From Xyrauchen texanus (Eukaryota; Chordata; Actinopteri; Cypriniformes; Catostomidae): 64,000 nucleotides of DNA. Shown here in pieces: positions 56,808-64,000 of this stretch. The position numbers and the translations under genes were made by a program. A model generated the notes under the pieces. That model did not search any database and was not told where the DNA came from. It saw only the letters and a list, made by a program, of their open reading frames with translations. Where the stretch lies: positions 27,398,093-27,462,092 of the forward strand of contig NC_068298.1 in NCBI RefSeq assembly GCF_025860055.1, read 5' to 3'. The first letter of the stretch is position 1, and every line of letters starts with the position of its first letter.

Positions 56808-56825
56808 CCCGGGATTTGGCACCAA
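56808..56825 (-). promoter_or_regulatory. Primer-binding site, tRNA-Phe type
   Basis: The minus strand reads 'tggtgccaaatcccggga' starting right after the 5' LTR end. Vertebrate tRNA-Phe ends in TCCCGGGTTTCGGCACCA, whose complement differs only in the middle (GAAA versus AAAT region). This decides the orientation of the element. Confidence 0.65.
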
Positions 56826-57027
56826 TGTAACACAGTTAAAGGATGGGCAAAGAGGAGGCGAGAACTGGCTTGTCAATATAAATAATATTTAATGAAAACC
56901 AAAACACACACATGACGGACATGCCCGTAATTCTCTCTTGAACCATCGTCACCGGCCGCCTTTATCCCTCGCGGGCCTCATCAGGTGCGCAATATTACGA
57001 CCCGGTCCCGCCCCCCTCCGCTCCACA
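56826..57027 (-). repeat. LTR (5' LTR of the TRIM-like element)
   Basis: Partner of the LTR at 55922-56125; on the minus strand it starts 'tgtggagcgga' and ends 'gtgttaca', and is followed by the primer-binding site. Confidence 0.8.
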
Positions 57028-57429
57028 CATACATTATTTGTAGAACATTTGTTGTATTGACATGCATCTAAAATGTAAGTCATTTTACATATGAACAACT
57101 TTAGTGGTGTACAGATGTGTACATATACTCTTTGAATTTGAATGTATTGGTAGATAATTTACAATGAATGAGATTCATTAAATACTATTATATGTATTTA
57201 ATGGTTGTAGAGGTAGGGTTAGGGGGATTTAAAATATATATGAAATACAATACAAAAATAGTTATAATATAAAGGATTTGAAAATATGTTTTTGTTTCTA
57301 AAGCTGTAAATACATATACATTACAAATTCTGGTACTTGACACATACAGGCAAATAAAATACATTCTTATTCTTTGCTGCATTAAGTTTAATTTGCAAAA
57401 CATTTTATGTGATAAAAATATGAGGACTA
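57028..57429. other. Non-coding, no feature recognised
   Basis: AT-rich, with a short 'gtagggttaggggg' patch near 57214. No gene. Confidence 0.45.
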
Positions 57430-57606
57430 ATACTGTTCATTTTTTCATACTATGGAAATCAATGGTGCCCCATAACTGTTTGGTTACAAATATTCTTCAA
57501 AGTATCTTCCTTTGTGTTCAGCAGAACAAAGACATTTGTACAGGTTTGGAATAACTGTGAGTAATGATTACAGCATTTTCATTTTTGGGTGAACTATCCC
57601 TTTAAG
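57430..57606. repeat. Abundant cyprinid interspersed element
   Basis: 'actatggaaatcaatggtgc', 'tgtgttcagcagaacaaaga' and the end 'tttttgggtgaactatccct' are phrases of an element extremely common in cyprinid genomes. Its presence is the best single taxonomic hint in the window. Class not determined here. Confidence 0.65.
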
Positions 57607-59069
57607 GAAACAAAGGCACAAAAACAGAGACAGCCTGTAGAGCGACTTAATCACACCACACACTATTCTTTGTCTTTGTGTGTTATCCATCCCACTCTTC
57701 CATATATTTCTGAGATTTGTATTTGTTTTTTCTTAGTAAAGAGCCTAAGTCGTCTGGATGGAGGGAGAGTATTTGTTAAGTGATCCCCATGGCTGTGGGC
57801 AAAGACCTAAATCTACAGTATTCTGACACAAGCTTAGCATCTGTAATCCTATTATTCCCATCTGATCCTGGGCTCAAACACAAAAAAACAAGTCACAATT
57901 CTGCAGTTGAAATGTTGTCCTATTGTGTGACCCTACATCTGGACTGTCAACGTACCTACTTTACCTTAGACCTCAATGGCAACAGATCATTGGGAATGCA
58001 GAAAACTTATAATGAAAACTGAAACATACTATATTCAGTACTACTGGCAAGGACCAGATGGTAATGGTGGACCTGAGTAACATAGGCCCTCACTGGAGGA
58101 GGGGCCCACAGAAAGGCAATATTAATATCCTATTAATTCATCTCGACATGTTATATATAGTAATAACATGCTATTAGTAGGAATAAAATGCCATAAGACA
58201 CTACTTGTTAAAGTATCTATAGAAATTAAGCCAAAATGAAACGTTCAAAAGAGAAATGAGTGCAGATAGAGCAGAGCAAGAGGTAGCATTTGTGTTTCTT
58301 ACTGAAGAAAAATCAGCCATATGTGTCAAAAACTGTTTAGGTAAATATTTGTAAACAAAGTCCAAAATTAACACTCGCCACACACTAAATGTGAGATAAA
58401 AAAAATTGCCTTTGGCGTATAAATAAAAAGGAAATATTCACCAGCAGGCCAGCAACATTATGTACAACTGCATCATTACATGGTTTACATTGAACAGTGA
58501 AAACAATAATCTAACCCTTGCAAAGTAAAGTGACATGCAAAATTCAAATCAAACTGTTTATTAAAGGAAACTGCTGCCAATACTTGTGCATCTATAAAAA
58601 TTGTTTACCTCATTTTAGAATTTACCATCAAAAGTTTAGGATGGCTGAAGGCTTCTATCTCAGAGCTCCATGAGATACATGTGGAATATTCCACACAATA
58701 AGCCACCAAAATGATATGTGAAGGAAATAAAATTATGATTTTTTTTATTTTTTATCGTTATTATTTATGAGAGGTGCAGTTACACTTTACTCACACAATT
58801 AATAACCTGTGTTGATTGTCACTAAGATGTATGAAAAATACAGCTACATAATTCCACTGTCTTATAAACAAAAATAAATTTGTATAAAAATAATGCAAAA
58901 TGCCATTTCATGACTAGAAGGAATTTGTTTTTTTAAATATTTGTATAATAAATAAATTATAAATATGAATTAAATAATATTGAAAGTTAACCCTGTGGAA
59001 ATGTCAGTTAGCCAGTTAAGACAATCCTTCAACATGCCACTTATCACATTTCTTATGAGATATTATGGT
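57607..59069. other. Non-coding, no feature recognised
   Basis: AT-rich; T-rich runs near 58739-58760. No motif-bearing frame. Confidence 0.45.
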
Positions 59070-59249
59070 GTTCCCCATCTGTCGCTCACTTCGACGAAGT
59101 GGAAGTTCGGTCCGGCAGACACTCACGTGATCTTTCCTCATAGATCAGAGATGCGAAAGGCTCTCTAGAGAGACCCCTAGTGTCTCTACTTCGACACAAC
59201 GTCTCGTTCCCTCCATCAGGGAACAGAGGTTACATCCGTAACCTAGACG
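59070..59249. mobile_element. 180-bp DIRS deletion derivative
   Basis: Begins 'gttccccatctgtcgctc' (DIRS left end), then 'ttcggtccggcagacactca', a piece of the recombinase gene matching 37695-37715, then 'atagatcagag', 'gagagacccctagtgtctc' and the right end 'ggttacatccgtaacctag'. It thus has both outer ends and a scrap of recombinase code but nothing else. Confidence 0.65.
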
Positions 59250-61946
59250 ATTTTGCCAACAAAAATGTATATTGTTAGTAGCCATTTTTTCCCCATATAT
59301 TTAATGCTTCATTCAAATAATATTTTTGTTTGAAAATATATTACTCCCACCACAAATCCAGATGGTTTAGGGTGCCCTAAAATAGTTCTGTGCCCAAGGC
59401 ACAACATTTGGTGCTACACTCCTGACTACAGGTGAACAAACAGCAGTAGTAGACAGAGCATTAGTGTTGCGGTAAATCGTAATTATTTAGTATGTTTTTT
59501 TCTTCTTCTTTTTGCTAATGTGCCTTTTATACTATGGGCTCTATTTTCGTAAGTGCACAACTACCATTTGCAATGTCTTCTCCAATTTTCATGTATATAA
59601 TTTATATTATATATAAATATGCATTCTGGATATCATATCATTCACGATTCTGATGAAAGCAACCAACCCTAATACTGAAATATGCATACAAGATACAAGA
59701 AGTGGTCTTATATGTAACAATACCATTAGATTAAATAAATTCCTCAGATATCTGGATAACGGTCACATTTTCTCATGACTGCAATCTACACTTTTCTTCT
59801 GTTTAATGCATCAGTATTTATTTTTATTTTTTTATGTAATCCCTGTTTTTATTCTATGTTACCTATCCCTTTTCAAGAGGTTAACACCTCTTGTTAGGCC
59901 ATTATTGTTAATAAAAATCCTGTTCTTAATTGACTTGCCTGGTTAAAGGTGAAATAAAATAAATAATAATAAATCATCGTCATCATCATCATCGCGTGTT
60001 CTTACATATCTTCATCTTCACAATCATCACTACCTACCTTATTAGGACCAGACTCTGTGAATCCATCCATTTCCTTGAAGTTAAAATCAATACTGTTGGA
60101 ATTAAACTCTTGGCTTTATAGTTTAGGGCAGTTCAGACCTACCCAAACCACCAGCTATGGACCTCTCAGGTGAAATAATGATGTTTCAATCCCCCTCCTT
60201 TAAATGCCCTAACTCTGTCTGTGCTGTGATTGAAGAACTTTAGGATTCCTTTTTTAGTCTCTGAGGAATAGATTGGTTTGTTTTTCATTATTTCTCTCAC
60301 ACTCATTTGTGCAGCTCACCTCCATGTATTTCTCTCTGCTATTTTGATGTGAACAGAGCTTATCAGAGAAGCTTAAAGCTTTTGCTTGTTTGATCCCATC
60401 GGTCATATACAACTCATGGCACAGAGTAAACTCTTATTAGTGACACCCCCCACACACACAGATGCTTGCTGAGACCATTTACAGCTTGCTGAAATCATTA
60501 AACAAAACTAGCTCAATGATGCAAAGAAGAAAAAAAAACCTCTGTAAAATAACTGCAGCAAATAGACTCTCTTCAACAAAAACAAGGCCTGTGACAATGA
60601 ATCTCAAATCTTCATATTCAGATAATAAACCATACCATCTTCTAACTTTCTCAATCACTTAAAAGAAAAGGTGTCAGGGCCAGAATATAATTAATTGCTA
60701 TAATTATGTATTTTGGACAATGTACTGAGTCACTCCCAGCTGCTTTCACATTTTTCGAATACCGCTCGCTTCTTGGCCACACCAATTAGCACTAATTATG
60801 CTAATTAACAATTTTTGACAGTTAATTTAAGATAATTAATAAAAATACTAATATTAGATGGCACACAATTGGAACAGGAAAAAAAAACACCCTGCAACTC
60901 GAAACGCGCATGAGAGAGGGAAACAAAAGAAAACTGTTTCTGCTAAAACTGGTTTTTGATTTGATTCACTCTTTATTTCTTATTAAATTATCAGTTTATT
61001 TGTATTTATTTTTTACTCCTTTTAACTTTGTTCTTTCATTTGTTATTAATGGCTGGTGGCATAAGAGATTTTAACTTCTCGAAAGCTGTCAAATAATGAT
61101 GACTTCTCTGAAAGTTCTTTGAGGAGCTAGTAAAAGAATTTAAAGTTACATAAATGAAAAGAAAAAGGATGTAACCATAATTACAGAGCAAAGTACATTA
61201 ACATTGATTTTTTAGTTTCAGAGAGTCATTCAATACCTTTATCTATAAAACTCAATCATACTGTAGGCCATGGCATCCATATGTCTGCTTTTCAGAGGGT
61301 GGATTACACATCCATTAATGAACCTGAGTGGATACTGTCATACTGATAGTTTGAGTTCCATTTGCCTTGCTGAGAGTTTTACAGAGTTGTGATTAAGTCT
61401 TTTCTTTTTTTGTGAAGTTTGAGAACAGTCTTGATATAGCATTGTTGAGTTGTTGAGTGATGGTGACCAGTGCTCCTGTGAAACTCTTTGGCAGCCGTAG
61501 AGTCATTTAGAGTCGCTCTTTCTCTCTCTTTTCTACCTGCTGTTCTGCTGACAAGATGTGTGCCATTGTGAGGAATTAATCACTGTCATGTTCATACTCA
61601 CAAATGTGAGCCACACACACAACCAGGCAAACAATTCACTCTGTCTTGAGCTTAGTAATGCTTTAACTCACCTTATGCCATATTCTCCACACAAACATTT
61701 TGAATAAGCATTTACTGATACCTCATGTAACCCAAGCTCATCATAAAATCAAAATATATGATCATTAATATTTAAAACAATAATATCCGTTTACAGTGTG
61801 TTCACACCTGGTTGGAATTAACTTAATTACAAGATTCCAACTTATAAAAAAAAATCTGACTGGACCATCAAAATCAATAGTTAAAAGTAGTTTAAATATT
61901 ATTCTGTTGGATAGAACATTTTATTATAGCCACTGTACCTTGCATA
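59250..61946. other. Gene-free stretch
   Basis: No coding motif. An (ATC)n patch near 59975-59997 and a TAAT-rich, homeodomain-site-like cluster near 60780-60850. A (CA)n fragment near 60449-60460. Possibly host regulatory DNA, unproven. Confidence 0.45.
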
Positions 61947-61951
61947 CTTTC

Positions 61952-63131
61952 TGTGACAAGGCAGTTGAGGAATGAGGATATAAACACAGCTTTTAATGAA
62001 ACAAAAATAAACAAGGTAACTCAGAATAAAAGGAAACAAAACACAGGGAACCAGGCACAGAACATGACAACACATATGAAGACTGCCAAAGAAACCAGGG
62101 GAAACAAGGGAATGGAGGAACACCTGGGGAAAACGAATCATGAAAGGAAACTACATAGGACTACAAAACTAACAGGACCTAAACAAGTATTTCAACATAA
62201 AAGTCTAAGCACAAAAACAGGGAATACGTGACAGCCCCCCTTTAAGGAGCAGATTCCAGACGCTGCACAAAAATATCCATAGGGTGTGGGGGGAAGGAGG
62301 AAACAGGTAGTTCAAGGGGGCACAAGGGGCAAGGCAAAGTCAAGGAGGCTTGAGACCAAGATGGAGCTGGAGGGATGGAGAGCCAGGGTGACGCTGCAGG
62401 CACGGAGGTCCAAGCTTGAGCTAGATGTTCAGAGTGCTGAGGTGGAGCTGGGGGCTCAGAAGACTAAGGCAGAGCCGGTGGTAGTGAGGACCAAGGTGGA
62501 GCCGGAGACCAAAGAGGCCAGAGTAGATCAGGCAGACTGCCAGGAGACCAAGGAGACTAGAGCAAATAAGGCAGATGACCAGGAGTCCTGGTAGGTGGCC
62601 ACATGCCAGGGACTGGATCAGGTGGCGGAGCCGCTGGAGGAGGGGTGGGCAGAGCCGCTGTAAGAAGAGTCTCTGAGTAGGTGGATAGAACCACTGGAGG
62701 AGGAGTATCTGGGGTGCAGGCGGAACCGCTGGAGGAGGAGTCTCTGGAGGAGTGGACGGAGCTGCTGGAGGAAGTGTCTCTGGGGAGCCAGAGAGTGTTC
62801 TGGATAGTGCACAAATTTCGCTAGCTCTAAAGACTCACGGACGTGATCCTCAACTGGACAGTCCCCTTGCTTCAGAAGCAGAATTCTGACAGCCACTAGA
62901 CCCTGTCTTTTTAGTCAGTCTTTCTGTGATGAGGCAGACGGGAATGAGAATCTAAACACAGCTTTTAATGAAACAAAAGCTGAACAAAGGAATGAAGAAC
63001 ACCTGGGGAAAACAATCAGGGGAAATCCAATCATGAAAGGAAAGTACACAGGACAACAAAACTAACAGGAAACAGGAACATGGAACTAAACAAGAATTTC
63101 ATCCAAGCACAAAAACAGAGAATACATGACA
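61952..63131 (-). mobile_element. Short non-autonomous LTR retrotransposon with gag remnant
   Basis: Direct repeats at 61952-62233 and 62935-63131 share 'aacacagcttttaatgaaac', 'gaacacctggggaaaac', 'aatcatgaaaggaaa' and 'agcacaaaaacag-gaatac', with TG...CA ends. A perfect 5-bp duplication 'ctttc' flanks the whole (61947-61951 and 63132-63136). On the minus strand a polypurine tract 'aaaggggggc' abuts the 61.95-62.23 kb LTR, fixing the orientation. The 62.94-63.13 kb LTR has an internal deletion of about 85 bp. No primer site with TGG was found. Confidence 0.75.
62557..62896 (-). pseudogene. Gag-like remnant with degenerate minisatellite
   Basis: The minus frame starts 'MAVRILLLKQGDCPVEDHVR' and continues 'ESLELAKFVHYPEHSL', resembling the N-terminal capsid region of fish gypsy-type gags (R-x-L-x-x-G-R-P-x-E-D-H-x-x-E-F). 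It then runs into a ~35-bp minisatellite ('ccgctggaggagg' on the plus strand, about five units, 62628-62775) that gives Leu/Arg- or Ser-rich frames. No protease or RT follows. Confidence 0.5.
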
Positions 63132-63467
63132 CTTTCTTTGTTTATACAACATTTAGCGATAATATAGATAAGTGAATTAATTAATTAATTTAGTGTTTAA
63201 ATATTTTGCTGTAATCAACAATAAAGCCACACATGGATCCATTCTGCAACTATGAGTGTTGCCATAGAAACAAACAATTTCTGAGGTCCATGGACGTGAA
63301 CTGCTACAAGATTTTATCTTGTGATTACAGAAATTCTGACATGAGCATAGCATTAATTAGTATTACCAAGTAACAACAATTTAATTTAAATTTAAATACA
63401 GTAGTATGGCCAATAAAATAAAACCTTACCCAATTTTCTTTATGATGAAAATGGCTCTGTTTCTTGC
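63132..63467. other. Non-coding, no feature recognised
   Basis: AT-rich single-copy-looking sequence. Confidence 0.4.
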
Positions 63468-63532
63468 AATCAATCAATCGATCGATTGATCAATCAATCA
63501 ATCAATCAATCAATCAAATCAATCAATATCAA
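63468..63532. repeat. (ATCA)n microsatellite with palindromic centre
   Basis: Tetranucleotide 'caat' run interrupted by the palindrome 'atcgatcgat'. Confidence 0.85.
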
Positions 63533-64000
63533 ATCAACTTATTTATAAAGTACTTTCAAAAACATTAAAATGGACCAAAGTGCTGTCCATAAATAATAAA
63601 TAACTTACAATAAAAACAAAATATACAAAAATAAAATGCAACAAAAACATAACACCAGGATTAATCATACAACCAATCACTCACATTTGTCTGACCTAAT
63701 CAGATGCCAAAAGCCTGGTAAAATAAGTATGTTTTCAAGTCCCTTTTAAAAATGTCCATGCTTGACAATGATTTTAATGATAACGGCAACACATTCCAAA
63801 GTGCAGGAGCTACAACAGAAAAGGCACAATCTCAACTACGCCTCAAGCGAGACCGTGGGACAGTTAGGAGCAAAAGATGTTGTGATTTATAGGGGATTAA
63901 CCTGTCCTTAATATACTCAGGAGCCCAATCATGCAATGCTTTGTGGACAAACATTAACACCTTATATTGTATCCTATATCTTACAGGTAGCCAGAGAGGA
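63533..64000 (-). repeat. Interspersed fish repeat, probably LINE-derived, runs off the window
   Basis: 'tttataaagtactttcaaaa', 'gaccaaagtgctgtccataa', 'acattccaaagtgcaggagc' and 'catgcaatgctttgtggaca' are phrases of a long repeat seen in many fish genomes, usually next to L2-like LINEs and read in the opposite direction. No coding block is visible in the window. Confidence 0.5.

Larger units (their letters stand above)
55922..57027 (-). mobile_element. Short non-autonomous LTR retrotransposon, tRNA-Phe-type primer site
   Basis: Two direct LTRs of about 203 bp (55922-56125 and 56826-57027), both TGTAACAC...CTCCACA, enclose 700 bp of very GC-rich sequence. Flanked by a perfect 5-bp duplication 'catac' (55917-55921 and 57028-57032). 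On the minus strand, next to the 57.0-kb LTR, 'tggtgccaaatcccggga' matches the complement of a tRNA-Phe 3' end with one or two mismatches, and a purine tract 'gggaggag' abuts the other LTR. No recognisable gag or pol. This is a TRIM-like element on the minus strand. Confidence 0.8.

Noticed and set aside
56203..56892. 229-codon plus-strand frame, and a 185-codon minus-strand frame at 56031-56588
   Set aside because: Both run through LTR and GC-rich internal sequence of the short LTR element; composition is low-complexity Arg/Ser/Pro and frames are open on both strands because of GC content. No motif.
62286..62594. 102-codon charged plus-strand frame
   Set aside because: Opposite strand to the gag-like remnant and driven by the purine-rich minisatellite; polarity of the element is minus.

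Overview
The window looks like intergenic or intronic DNA from a teleost fish, most likely a cyprinid (carp/zebrafish relatives). The evidence is a mixture of AT-rich single-copy DNA, abundant (GT)n and (TA)n microsatellites, DIRS-type tyrosine-recombinase retrotransposons, two L1-like LINEs, two 5S-rRNA-derived SINEs, Tc1/pogo/hAT-like DNA elements, and a copy at about 57.4-57.6 kb of the abundant cyprinid repeat whose end resembles 'GTTCACCCAAAAATG'. I found no intact host protein gene, no tRNA or rRNA gene and no CRISPR array. Nearly all open frames are transposon relics or read-through of microsatellites.

Layout. 0-2.4 kb: no gene. 2.4-5.0 kb: decayed DIRS element (+). 5.6-7.5 kb: two inverted copies of a repeat capped by (GT)n. 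8.7-11.3 kb: an interspersed repeat carrying a ~137-bp tandem array. 11.8-14.5 kb: L1-like LINE (-). 16.1-16.6 kb: 5S-derived SINE. 17.6-23.4 kb: Ty3/gypsy element (-) interrupted by a LINE (+, 19.9-22.3 kb) that itself carries a solo LTR (21.6-22.06 kb). 23.9-24.3 kb: a relic exon. 25.04-30.13 kb: a stretch bounded by a 12-bp inverted repeat, GC-rich at both edges, holding spliced exons of a DUF4806-like gene. 33.28-38.69 kb: a nearly complete DIRS element (+) with inverted termini and internal complementary region but a dead polymerase and recombinase. 38.7-39.9 kb: Tc1 relic. 41.1-42.3 kb: hAT-like element and another Tc1 relic. 46.5-52.3 kb: second L1-like LINE (-) carrying a SINE and a pogo-like element that in turn carries a long-TIR MITE. 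55.9-57.0 kb and 61.95-63.13 kb: two short non-autonomous LTR elements with clean 5-bp target duplications. 59.07-59.25 kb: a 180-bp DIRS deletion derivative. 63.5 kb to the end: an interspersed repeat.

The elements do not form a host pathway. Their interest lies in structure: nested insertions, complete terminal architecture on non-autonomous elements, and one possible large DNA transposon with a DUF4806-like cargo gene, the best candidate for something undescribed. All family assignments are from reading protein motifs and terminal structures by eye; no database search was run.
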